Made by a program: the position numbers and the translations under genes
Shown here: positions 53,664-62,108 of the stretch, one piece after another
Position numbering within the stretch: position 1 is the stretch's first letter
Layout: each line of letters opens with the position of its first letter
From: JAAXHH01 sp965248395
Lineage (GTDB): Bacteria; JAAXHH01
NCBI GenBank assembly: GCA_965248395.1
Contig: OZ252103.1
Coordinates: 1,922,001-1,986,000, forward strand
Direction of reading: 5' to 3'
Length of the DNA stretch: 64,000 bases
The notes under the pieces: generated by a model
The model's database searches: none
The model's input: the letters and a program-made list of their open reading frames with translations, nothing else
What the model was told of the DNA's origin: nothing

Positions 53664-54452
53664 ATGCATTCGCTGTCCGTAGTAGTGATCACGTACAATG
53701 AGGAGAGGAAACTCCGCAGCTGCCTGGACCCGGTCGCCTGGGCCGATGAAATCGTCGTGATCGACAGTTTCAGCAGCGACGGCACGGTGGATATTGCGAA
53801 ATCCTATACCGGCCGCGTGTACCAGCGGGCGTGGTCCGGCTTCGCCGACCAGCGGAACTACGGCTTGGAGCAGGCCCGCGGGGACTGGGTTCTCTTCCTC
53901 GACGCGGATGAATACGTCACCGGCGGCCTCGCGGAAAGGATCCGCGACCTGCTGCGGGAAGGAGGGGATTTCGACGCGTACAAGATCCATCGCGTGGAAC
54001 ACTTCCTGCGGTTTCCCATCCGTCACGGCACCCTCAATCCCAGTTACCAGCCCCGGCTGATGCGGAAGGGTCGAGGGTACTGGACCGGTGGCGCCCACGC
54101 GCACATCGAGGTGGATGGCCATGGCGAACTGGGACTGATCCATGAAGACCTCTACCACGATTCCCACAACACGCTGTTCGATTTCATCGCCCGGATCAAC
54201 CACTATACCTCGGTGGATGCCGGTGAGAGAGTCCTCAAAGGGCAACAGGTGGGGAGGTGGCGCATGGTCCTTTCTCCCCTCGGCATGGCCTGGAAGTGCT
54301 ACATCGTCAAGCGGGGCTACAGGGATGGGTTCCCCGGTCTCCTGTTCAGCCTGTGCATGGGAATCTACTCGTTCCTGAGGCTTGTAAAAGTATGGCAGCG
54401 CGAATCTTCGATGAAGGACGGCCCGGAAAGTCGAGAGCATCCCTCGGCATGA
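53664..54452 (+). CDS. Glycosyltransferase family 2, WaaE/KdtX-like
   Basis: The protein is 262 residues from ATG 53664. A longer open frame extends 52 codons upstream into the preceding GT2 gene but has no ribosome site and unrelated sequence. It contains LSVVVITYNEERKLRSCLDPV, VIDSFSSDGTVDIA, WVLFLDADEYV and the C-terminal WKCYIVKRGYRDGFPGLLF, the same plan as its neighbour. The tandem arrangement suggests duplication with sequential sugar additions. Donor and acceptor are unknown. Confidence 0.87.
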   Translation: MHSLSVVVITYNEERKLRSCLDPVAWADEIVVIDSFSSDGTVDIAKSYTGRVYQRAWSGFADQRNYGLEQARGDWVLFLDADEYVTGGLAERIRDLLREGGDFDAYKIHRVEHFLRFPIRHGTLNPSYQPRLMRKGRGYWTGGAHAHIEVDGHGELGLIHEDLYHDSHNTLFDFIARINHYTSVDAGERVLKGQQVGRWRMVLSPLGMAWKCYIVKRGYRDGFPGLLFSLCMGIYSFLRLVKVWQRESSMKDGPESREHPSA

Positions 54453-54473
54453 CGGCCATTACGGGATGAGATC

Positions 54474-55451
54474 ATGACGCGTGGTGAACGATGCAGTATC
54501 GTAATCCCGACGTGGAATGCGAGGCGGTTGATCGAACGGTGCCTGCGCTCGCTGAAAGATCACGGGGTTCCGGACCGGGCGGAGATCGTCGTGGTTGACG
54601 ATGGCAGCACGGACGACACCGCCGCAAGGATTTCGACAGCCTACCAGGAAACCGTCCTGGTAACGCACGACGAAAACAGGGGATTCGCCGCGGCGTGCAA
54701 CACGGGTGTGACCCGCGCTTCGCACGGCATCGTGGTCCTGCTCAATAATGACGTCGTCGCGACCGAACCGTTCCTGGACCCCCTTCTTTCCCATTTCCGG
54801 GACGAGCAGGTATTCGCAGTCAATCCCCGGGTCTACCAGGCCGGTGAAGAACGTCCCGGCGGGGGACTGGTGCGGGGAACCATGCACTGCGGGCTGCTTC
54901 GACTCAGGTGGGCTGAAAGCGAGTCCTTGAGAGAGATCGGCGGACTGACCCTGTACGCCAACGGAGCCGCCACGGCGGTTTCGCGGGACAAGTACCTGGC
55001 GCTGGGCGGTTTCGATCGCCTGTACGCACCGTTTTACTCGGAAGACCTGGATCTGTCCTACCGCGCTTACCAACGGGGATGGGTCGTCCGGTACGAACCG
55101 GAAAGCCGGCTCACCCACGATCATGGCGCCACGATCGGCGCCCGGTTTGAACAGGTCCACATAGACCGCGTCAGCATGAGAAACCGGGTCTTATTCGTCT
55201 GGCGCAACGTCCGGGACGGACGGTACCTGGTCCAGCACGCCTTCTGGATGATCGTCCGCACCCTGGGAGCGCTGTTGAGGGGGGACATGACCTTTCTCGG
55301 TGCACTTGCGGACGCGGCTCTCCTCAAGGATACCGTGATGAAGCGGCGGCGGTCCGATCCAGTCCCGGTAGTCTCCGACCGGGATATCCTGCGGACCACA
55401 TCCAGGTGGGCGGAACGCGAATACGTCGATTCGGCGGACGCCACGTCCTGA
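54474..55451 (+). CDS. Glycosyltransferase family 2, rhamnosyltransferase-like
   Basis: The 325-residue GT-A enzyme has SIVIPTWNARRLIERCLRSL, VVDDGSTDDTAARI, and NRGFAAACNTGV followed by VVLLNNDVVATEPF, the N-N-D form of the metal motif seen in rhamnosyl- and galactofuranosyl-type GT2 proteins. YSEDLDLSYRAYQRGW near residue 185 supplies the acceptor-side ED motif. The C-terminal third is helical and membrane-associated (FWMIVRTLGALLRG). It follows the previous GT2 by 21 bp. O-antigen or outer-core assembly is plausible. Confidence 0.85.
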   Translation: MTRGERCSIVIPTWNARRLIERCLRSLKDHGVPDRAEIVVVDDGSTDDTAARISTAYQETVLVTHDENRGFAAACNTGVTRASHGIVVLLNNDVVATEPFLDPLLSHFRDEQVFAVNPRVYQAGEERPGGGLVRGTMHCGLLRLRWAESESLREIGGLTLYANGAATAVSRDKYLALGGFDRLYAPFYSEDLDLSYRAYQRGWVVRYEPESRLTHDHGATIGARFEQVHIDRVSMRNRVLFVWRNVRDGRYLVQHAFWMIVRTLGALLRGDMTFLGALADAALLKDTVMKRRRSDPVPVVSDRDILRTTSRWAEREYVDSADATS

Positions 55452-55469
55452 AACAACCCTTGAAGTCAG

Positions 55470-56513
55470 ATGAATACTTTTGCATTGAATAGGATACTCA
55501 TTTCCAGGCTGCGGTTCATCGGCGACGTGGTGCTGACCACGCCGGTGATCAAGGCGTTGAAACGGCAGTACCCGGAAGCGGAACTATACTACCTGGCGGA
55601 GGCGCGGCCCGCATCGGTCCTCGCCCATAACCCCCACCTGGAGGAAGTGATCGTTCTGCCTGACGAACTCCTGCCCGGCAAGGCCGTCCTGACCAGGTGC
55701 AAAGAACAGGTGCGGTTTCTCACGTCCCTGCGAAAGCGGCGATTCGACCTGGCGATCGATCTCTTCGGCAATCCCCGAAGCGCGTTGTTGACCCTGGCCA
55801 CGGGAGCCAGGTATCGTGTCGGTTACGATGTGCGCGGACGGGGCAGGGCGTACAATGTGAAGATCAGGCGGTCGGCATCCCCGCGGGTACTGGACGCCTA
55901 CATGGACGCCGTCCGGACTATCGGCGTTCCAGCAAGCGACGACCGGACCGAAGTCCATTTCTCCACCGAAGAAACGAAGTGGGCCGACAACTGGCTCGAT
56001 GAAAGGGGCATCGGAACCGCTCGCCCCCTGACTGCGTTGAATCCCGGCGCCAGCTGGCCGGCCAAGACCTGGAGCGCGGAGCGGTTCGCCGAACTGGCAC
56101 GGGGATTGATCGAGCGGCTGAATGCCACGGTCCTGCTGGTCTCGGGACCGGGCCAGCGGGAAGCCATTGCCGGATTGCACGCCCTGGTCGGCCATTTCTG
56201 CCCCGTCGTGGAGACCGATTCCCTGACCCGTCTCGCGGCACTGATCGATCGCTGCGATCTCTACATTTCCAACGACTGCGGCCCGATGCATATCGCCGTA
56301 GCCGTGGGTACGCCCACGATCGGCCTGTTCGGACCGAGTCGCCCCGAGATCTGGTTTCCCTATTCGAAAGGGGACGGACACGTGGCGCTGCGAGCCGAAA
56401 CGAACGCCTGCTGCGGCCGCGATTTCTGTATCCGGTCGACACCGTGCATCGAATCGATACCACCCCGAAAGGTGCTCGATACAGCGGAGTCCGTGCTCGA
56501 GCAGTTCGTTTAA
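55470..56513 (+). CDS. Glycosyltransferase family 9 (heptosyltransferase-like)
   Basis: The 347-residue GT-B enzyme has an N-terminal RILISRLRFIGDVVLTTPVIKAL, LAIDLFGNPRSALLTLATGA, and a donor part LNPGASWPAKTWSAERFAELA. The hallmark NDCGPMHIAVAVGTPTIGLFGPS is followed by an ACCGRDFCIRSTPCIESI cysteine-rich tail, common in heptosyltransferase relatives. It is very similar in layout to the next gene (21 bp downstream), pointing to a tandem duplication for successive core heptoses. Heptose specificity is inferred from family. Confidence 0.88.
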   Translation: MNTFALNRILISRLRFIGDVVLTTPVIKALKRQYPEAELYYLAEARPASVLAHNPHLEEVIVLPDELLPGKAVLTRCKEQVRFLTSLRKRRFDLAIDLFGNPRSALLTLATGARYRVGYDVRGRGRAYNVKIRRSASPRVLDAYMDAVRTIGVPASDDRTEVHFSTEETKWADNWLDERGIGTARPLTALNPGASWPAKTWSAERFAELARGLIERLNATVLLVSGPGQREAIAGLHALVGHFCPVVETDSLTRLAALIDRCDLYISNDCGPMHIAVAVGTPTIGLFGPSRPEIWFPYSKGDGHVALRAETNACCGRDFCIRSTPCIESIPPRKVLDTAESVLEQFV

Positions 56514-56534
56514 CCTTCATCCGCGGGTACTTCC

Positions 56535-57593
56535 ATGTCCATTTCACCCGAACGCATTCTGGTCATTAAACTGAGAGCCACCGGGGACGTCGTCCTGGCG
56601 ACGCCGGTTATCGAGAACCTGAAGCAGCGTTTTCCCCAGGCCCGTCTTTCCTTTCTGACAGAAGAAGCCTCCGCGGACATCCTTCGATGGAATCCCTTTC
56701 TCGACGAACTCATCGTGTTGCCGATACGACGCTGGGAACGTACGGGTATCCGGGGATCGTGGCGCGAACAGGCCCGGTTTTACCGCGACCTGCGCCGAAA
56801 ACGCATCGACCTGGCGATCGACCTGTTCGGCAATCCACGAAGCGCCGTGCTGACCTGGCTGACCGGGGCGCCGAACCGGGTCGGTTACGCGTTCAGGGGG
56901 AGACGCCACGCTTACAGCACGGTGGTCACGCCCGGAGACCAGACCAGGCACGAAGTCATGTTTCATCTGGATGCCCTGGAGGCGCTGGACCTCCCGGTTA
57001 CCACCAACCGTCCAAGGGTCGCCATACCCCGTGCGGCCGAAGGAAGGGCGCGCAGGTGGCTGCGCGAAGACGCCCGCGGGGACCGTGCGGACCGAGCGGA
57101 CCGCCCGATCATCGGGCTGAATCCCGGTGGAGGATGGGCCATAAAACGGTGGCCGTCCGGTTATTTCGGACGCCTGGCGGACGCCTTGATCGAAGAATAT
57201 GGCGTAGAGGTCCTGGTCCTGTGGGGCCCGGGTGAGGAGCGGATCGTCCAGGAGGTCACGGGCGCCATGAAGCACCGCCCCCTCATCCTCCCGGAGGCGA
57301 CGCTGTCGGAACTGGGCGCCTACTTGAAATGCTGCCGTCTCCTGGTCAGCAACGACAGTGGACCGATGCACATGGCCGCGGCATTGAACGTCCCGACCAT
57401 CGGCCTGTTCGGACCGACCGATCCCCTTGCCCAGGGGCCCTGGGGCGATGGGCACGGGGTGGTGCGGCAGGAAAATGTCGACTGTCTCGGATGCAACCGG
57501 ACTGAGTGTCCAATCGGCAACATATGCATGACGACCCTAATGCCAGACGATGTGCTGGTGAAGATACGTTCATTCCTGCCAGTCAAAACTTGA
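56535..57593 (+). CDS. Glycosyltransferase family 9 (heptosyltransferase-like)
   Basis: The 352-residue GT-B enzyme has ILVIKLRATGDVVLATPVIENL, LAIDLFGNPRSAVLTWLTGA, LNPGGGWAIKRWPSGYFGRLA and the NDSGPMHMAAALNVPTIGLFGPT hallmark, then a CLGCNRTECPIGNICM cysteine cluster. It mirrors the preceding gene almost motif for motif. It is the last gene of the glycan cluster. The -35 box of the next promoter overlaps its stop codon. Confidence 0.88.
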   Translation: MSISPERILVIKLRATGDVVLATPVIENLKQRFPQARLSFLTEEASADILRWNPFLDELIVLPIRRWERTGIRGSWREQARFYRDLRRKRIDLAIDLFGNPRSAVLTWLTGAPNRVGYAFRGRRHAYSTVVTPGDQTRHEVMFHLDALEALDLPVTTNRPRVAIPRAAEGRARRWLREDARGDRADRADRPIIGLNPGGGWAIKRWPSGYFGRLADALIEEYGVEVLVLWGPGEERIVQEVTGAMKHRPLILPEATLSELGAYLKCCRLLVSNDSGPMHMAAALNVPTIGLFGPTDPLAQGPWGDGHGVVRQENVDCLGCNRTECPIGNICMTTLMPDDVLVKIRSFLPVKT

Positions 57594-57618
57594 CATCACA
57601 TCGTCTGCATGTTATATT
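57590..57618 (+). promoter_or_regulatory. Strong candidate sigma70 promoter for rng
   Basis: TTGACA (57590-57595), 17 bp and TATATT (57613-57618) form a near-consensus promoter. The -35 overlaps the TGA of the upstream glycosyltransferase (57591-57593). About 55 nt of leader precede the TTG start of rng. Confidence 0.7.
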
Positions 57619-57679
57619 TAACTACTTTGGAACATTTGTGTTAACCAGGATCTTCAAGGATTAAACAGAAGGGGTTTGT

Positions 57680-59215
57680 TTGAGGAAAGATATCATAGTA
57701 GAAACGGCCACGCACGAAACACGGATCGCCATGCTCGAAGACAACCATCTCGTCGAGCTCCTGGTCGAACGCCCGGAACATGAACGCGTGGTCGGAAACA
57801 TCTGCAAGGGTGTTGTAACCGCGGTCATACCGAGCATCCAAGCTGCCTTTGTGGATATAGGATTGGATAAGGCGGCCTTCCTGCAGGCATCGGATGTCAC
57901 CGGAGGGTCCGACTGGATCGATTTCGACGACGACGACGAGAACCAGGATTCCGGCTCCGGCAGGGGCAAGGACAGGGAATTCCGGATTCAGGAGATGGTT
58001 AAAGAAGGTCAGGAAATCGTCGTCCAGATCACGAAGGAGTCGATTGGCACCAAGGGCCCGCGCGTTACCTCTCAGATTTCTCTTCCGGGACGGTTTCTCG
58101 TGCTGGTTCCCCATGCCAACTACGTCGGTGTTTCCCGGCGGATCGACGATTTGAGCGAAAAGCGCAGGTTACGGGACCTGGCCAGGAAGCTCAAGGCCGA
58201 TGATTTCGGGGTAATCGTGAGGACCGCCGCCCTCGGTAAATCGGATTCCGAGTTGAAGAACGACCTGAAGCAGTTGACCACGATCTGGCGCAACATCGAG
58301 AAAGAGGTACAGAATACGCCGGCGCCCGCCATGATTCACAAGGACGTCGAGATGACGTCGGGAATGATCCGCGATCTTTTCACTCCCGATATCGACAGCG
58401 TAATCATCGATTCGAAGTCGGTGTACAAGGAGATCCTGTCGTACCTCAAAGGTGTAGCCCCGCAGCTGCGGTCGCGCGTCCACGTATACGATGGGACGGC
58501 GCCCGTGTTCGACGCGTACGGCATCGAGAACGAGATCGGCAAGGCGCTGCACAGAAAAGTGTGGTTGAAGAATGGCGGCTACATACTCATCGAACCCACG
58601 GAGGCCCTGGTCACCATCGATGTGAATTCGGGGCGGGCCGCGGGATCCAGGGGGCACGAGGAGACGGTGTTCCAGACTAACCTGGAAGCCTGCGCAGAGG
58701 TCGCGCGACAGCTTCGGCTCAGGGATATCGGGGGTATTATCGTTATCGATTTCATTGATATGGAAGACCGCAACAACCGGCGCCAGGTGCATCAGGAAAT
58801 GGAAAAGGTCATGTCCCGCGACCGCGCGCGTACGCGCATGTCCCGGGAGGTCAGCGAATTCGGTCTGATCGAAATGACCCGCCAGCGTATCCGTCCAAGC
58901 TTGCTGTACACTTTCAGCGAATCGTGCCCGGTATGCGACGGAACCGGACGCATCATGTCGCGCATTACCATGGTAACTCAGATCGGTCGGTGGTTGAAGC
59001 GCGCAAAGCCGGGATTGAGAGAACGAAAACTCAAACTGAAGGTACACCCCACGGTGGCGCTGAGTTTGAATGAAAACGGCCAGGAAAAACTGTTGAACCT
59101 GCAGGACGAATTCAAGATTCAACTCCAGATCGAAGAAGATCCGTTCCTACACGTGGAAGAATTTCGCATGTTCTCGGGTAAACGGGACCTGGACGTTACC
59201 GACGAGTTCAAGTAG
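57680..59215 (+). CDS. rng: Ribonuclease G/E family protein
   Basis: The 511-residue length fits RNase G, without the long scaffold tail of RNase E. An S1-like RNA-binding domain covers about residues 35-125 (GNICKGVVTAVIPSIQAAFVDIGLDKAAFL) and carries an acidic insert with DDDDE. The DNase I-like catalytic domain has IDVNSGRA near 313 and IVIDFIDME near 355, the two Mg-binding Asp. The zinc-link cysteines are in CPVCDGTG near 416. It matures or degrades rRNA and mRNA. The start is TTG 57680, after an AAGGGG site. It is followed by rplU and rpmA, a common arrangement. Confidence 0.94.
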   Translation: MRKDIIVETATHETRIAMLEDNHLVELLVERPEHERVVGNICKGVVTAVIPSIQAAFVDIGLDKAAFLQASDVTGGSDWIDFDDDDENQDSGSGRGKDREFRIQEMVKEGQEIVVQITKESIGTKGPRVTSQISLPGRFLVLVPHANYVGVSRRIDDLSEKRRLRDLARKLKADDFGVIVRTAALGKSDSELKNDLKQLTTIWRNIEKEVQNTPAPAMIHKDVEMTSGMIRDLFTPDIDSVIIDSKSVYKEILSYLKGVAPQLRSRVHVYDGTAPVFDAYGIENEIGKALHRKVWLKNGGYILIEPTEALVTIDVNSGRAAGSRGHEETVFQTNLEACAEVARQLRLRDIGGIIVIDFIDMEDRNNRRQVHQEMEKVMSRDRARTRMSREVSEFGLIEMTRQRIRPSLLYTFSESCPVCDGTGRIMSRITMVTQIGRWLKRAKPGLRERKLKLKVHPTVALSLNENGQEKLLNLQDEFKIQLQIEEDPFLHVEEFRMFSGKRDLDVTDEFK

Positions 59216-59243
59216 TGAGTCCCAACGGGAAAAGGAGTGATTG

Positions 59244-59570
59244 ATGTACGCTGTCATCAGATCGGGCGGACAACAGTTTCGTGTCAACGAAGGAGACACG
59301 ATAGAGGTTGAGAAGATATCGGCGGAAGTGGGTGAAGAAATCACCATCGACGGGGTCCTTCTCCTGGGTGGCGGAGAGACGCTGGTAGGCACGCCGACGG
59401 TGGCCGGCGCCACCGTGACGGCGAAGGTAACCGAACAGGGACGGCATCCCAAGATCGTGGTATTCAAGATGAAACGCCGTAAGAACTACCGCCGGAAAAG
59501 AGGTCACAGACAGGCCTATACCGCCCTCGAAATCACCGGTATCAACTACGACCCAACCGCATTCAATTGA
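59244..59570 (+). CDS. rplU: 50S ribosomal protein L21
   Basis: The protein is 108 residues from ATG 59244, which follows AAAGGAG by 6 nt; the in-frame TTG immediately before it is not needed. It has YAVIRSGGQQFRVNEGDTIEVEKI at the start and KIVVFKMKRRKNYRRKRGHRQ, the basic L21 signature that contacts 23S rRNA. The length is typical. rpmA follows by 18 bp, the usual rplU-rpmA pair. Confidence 0.97.
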   Translation: MYAVIRSGGQQFRVNEGDTIEVEKISAEVGEEITIDGVLLLGGGETLVGTPTVAGATVTAKVTEQGRHPKIVVFKMKRRKNYRRKRGHRQAYTALEITGINYDPTAFN

Positions 59571-59588
59571 TTGGAAAGGAGCCTGGAC

Positions 59589-59843
59589 ATGGCCCACAAG
59601 AAAGGTGTAGGCAGCTCTCGTAACGGAAGAGACAGCAATCCCAAGTTCCTGGGCGTGAAAACCGGAGACGGCATGCGGGTGCGAGCCGGCAACATCCTGG
59701 TCCGGCAAAGGGGAACGCGTATTCTGCCCGGCAACAACGTGGGGCGCGGTAACGACGACACCCTCTTCGCCCTCGCGGACGGAATCGTACAGTTCCGCCG
59801 GTACGGGAAAAACCGTACGCAGGTCCATATCGCCGACGGGTGA
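59589..59843 (+). CDS. rpmA: 50S ribosomal protein L27
   Basis: The protein is 84 residues from ATG 59589, which follows GGAAAGGAG. MAHKKGVGSSRNGRDSNPK is the standard L27 N-terminus that reaches the peptidyl-transferase centre; there is no Firmicutes-type cleavable leader. GNILVRQRGTRILPGNNVGRGND is the body signature. It lies between rplU and the phosphohexomutase gene. Confidence 0.97.
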   Translation: MAHKKGVGSSRNGRDSNPKFLGVKTGDGMRVRAGNILVRQRGTRILPGNNVGRGNDDTLFALADGIVQFRRYGKNRTQVHIADG

Positions 59844-59847
59844 TCCC

Positions 59848-62064
59848 ATGGCGACCGACGACGCGATTATTCGGGAGGCGGAAGCAGGAGTTATCGCCTA
59901 CCTCGCCGAGCAGTTTCGTCGTGGCAGGATTGATGAAGGTCTGTATCGCCAGGCCCGTCGTCACGTGGTCGCCAATCTCCGCCACTGGTGGACCGATCCA
60001 CACATTAGTCGGTTGTCCCCGCGACTGAAAGACGGACTGAAAACCGCCGTTGAAGCGGCGAGGTGGCCCGAACTGGTCGAAGCCTACGCGGACGAGATCA
60101 AGTTCGGTACCGCGGGAATTCGCGGCAAGGCCGCGATGACCGATGAAGAGTTGCAGATCCTCTCCAGCGAGGGGATGGACGCCCCTATCCTCAAGGGGCC
60201 GAATACCCTCAACAACATCGTACTACTGCTGAAGTCCACGGGGGTGGCTAAATACGCCACCGATCATGGATTCAAATCCATCGTCATCGGATATGACAGC
60301 CGGGTCGAGGGCCAGTCCTTCGCCCGTCTGGTGTCCCGGGTTTTTCTCTACGCGGGACTCAAGGTCTACCTCTTCGACGAAGCCTGTCCTTACCCGGAAA
60401 TGACCTTTGCCATTCCCAGCCTGGGTACCGACATGGGTATCCTGATTTCGGCCAGCCATAACGATCGAAGGTACAACGGCTACAAGCTTTCGGCCGGTAC
60501 GGGATCGCAGTTTCCTCCACGGGTGCGGGCGACGATCTACAACGAGTACATCCGAATAACGACGCCGGCCGACATTGCGCTCATGGAATTCGAGGAAACC
60601 GGTGTCGATCCGGATCACCCCGAAGACCCATTCCTGGACAGCAATAAACTCGTGTTCCTGGGCGGCGCCTCTCCCCTGCCCGGATTCGAGTATCACGGCC
60701 GTCCCCTGGTCAACATCCACCAGATGCACCAGGATCAAATCAGGCGATTCATATCCGATCCTGAAATGATTCGGGCGTGGGCGCCCACCGTCAGCATGGG
60801 GTATTGCGCATTTCACGGCGCCGGCCGAAAGGCCGTGCCGCGGTTGTTGGATGACTTCGGTTTTACCCGGGTTGAAACGGTATCCAGGTACCAGTTGAAC
60901 GAACTGAATGGACTTTTCCCCGCCTTTCAGGACCATCCCGAACAGCAACCCGATCCCGGTGATCCCGTGGCATCTGAAATCGCCCTGAACGCGTACAGGG
61001 AACAGTACGGCGAAGAAGCCCTGGAAAGCCTCGACATGCTGATTGGGACCGACCCGGACGCCGATCGGGCGGGACTCGTGATAAAGATCCCCCGGGAACG
61101 GCGCAGGTTTCATGACTATCGGTCCCATCAACTGCTGTCGGCTGACGACGCGTGGACCCTGCTGCTCTGGTATCGCCTGAGCCAGGGAGCCGGGGACCAC
61201 GGGGAAAGCCTGCCACGGCCGGAGGAGGCGTTCATCGTACTATCCCACATCACGACCGACGCCCTGGTCTGCCTCGCGCGAAAGTACGGTGTGGGTATCA
61301 TTAAAACCTGGGTCGGTTTCGGCATGATCGCCAACGCGGTGGAACGAGTGTGGGCGGGAGACGATCTCTCGGACCCCCGGTTCAAGGATATCATCTATCA
61401 GACCGTGGATATGGATGATAAGCCGCGAAGCTTCAATGTCGGCTGCCTGGAGCAGAGCAACGGATTCAGCATACTGGGCGGGCCGCCGGCCACGTCCACC
61501 GCGATGGGGAGAAACGGGCACGTGCGCGACAAGGACGGGGTCTTCGCCTCCATCCTCCTTGCCGAAGTGGCGGCCTTTGCCTCCTCCCGGGGTACGACGG
61601 TCTACGACCTGATAGACGGGCAGATCTACCTGGATCCCGATATAGGATGTTTTGTGACCGACGTCGAACCTGTTCCGCAATGGGGGGAATTCAAGGGACT
61701 GGAAGGGTTGACCCGGAAGATCGATATCTTGAAACGGTGCGCGGAGTTGGGCGAACGCGTGCGGGACGGAGAATCTCTTTCATTGAACGGAATCCCCGTA
61801 CTCTCGTCGGAGACCTTTGTGGCGGGAAAGTACGCGGACGCGCACCAGTGGCCCGGGTTTCCGGATGAAGGCATTCGATTCTACTTCGACGAGGAACGGC
61901 TCAATTACCTGACCGTGCGTCCTTCGGGTACTTCCCAGTGCTTCCGGTTCCACATTCAATTGAAAGCGGAGAACCTGTCCCGGAACCGCCTGGCGGAAAT
62001 CAAACACGAGACAAGGCTTCGAGCCCGGGGGATAATCACCGCGATGCGCGAACTCGTGATGTAG
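59848..62064 (+). CDS. Alpha-D-phosphohexomutase family protein (phosphoglucomutase/phosphomannomutase-like), long form
   Basis: At 738 residues this is longer than most family members (450-600). After about 85 helical residues comes FGTAGIRGKA. The phosphoserine loop is ISASHNDRRYNGYKL near residue 208, and the Mg loop is GTDPDADRAG near 394. The sugar-specificity loop, usually EESGG, reads LEQSNGFS near 534. The phosphate-binding RPSGTSQCFRFH is near the C-terminus. Long insertions explain the size. Interconversion of hexose 1- and 6-phosphates for envelope sugars is likely, but the altered loop leaves the sugar uncertain. It starts 4 bp after rpmA. Confidence 0.85.
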   Translation: MATDDAIIREAEAGVIAYLAEQFRRGRIDEGLYRQARRHVVANLRHWWTDPHISRLSPRLKDGLKTAVEAARWPELVEAYADEIKFGTAGIRGKAAMTDEELQILSSEGMDAPILKGPNTLNNIVLLLKSTGVAKYATDHGFKSIVIGYDSRVEGQSFARLVSRVFLYAGLKVYLFDEACPYPEMTFAIPSLGTDMGILISASHNDRRYNGYKLSAGTGSQFPPRVRATIYNEYIRITTPADIALMEFEETGVDPDHPEDPFLDSNKLVFLGGASPLPGFEYHGRPLVNIHQMHQDQIRRFISDPEMIRAWAPTVSMGYCAFHGAGRKAVPRLLDDFGFTRVETVSRYQLNELNGLFPAFQDHPEQQPDPGDPVASEIALNAYREQYGEEALESLDMLIGTDPDADRAGLVIKIPRERRRFHDYRSHQLLSADDAWTLLLWYRLSQGAGDHGESLPRPEEAFIVLSHITTDALVCLARKYGVGIIKTWVGFGMIANAVERVWAGDDLSDPRFKDIIYQTVDMDDKPRSFNVGCLEQSNGFSILGGPPATSTAMGRNGHVRDKDGVFASILLAEVAAFASSRGTTVYDLIDGQIYLDPDIGCFVTDVEPVPQWGEFKGLEGLTRKIDILKRCAELGERVRDGESLSLNGIPVLSSETFVAGKYADAHQWPGFPDEGIRFYFDEERLNYLTVRPSGTSQCFRFHIQLKAENLSRNRLAEIKHETRLRARGIITAMRELVM

Positions 62065-62108
62065 GGTTCTTCAAACCAGTGTGGGGCCGATGGACCGTGC
62101 GGATGCCG

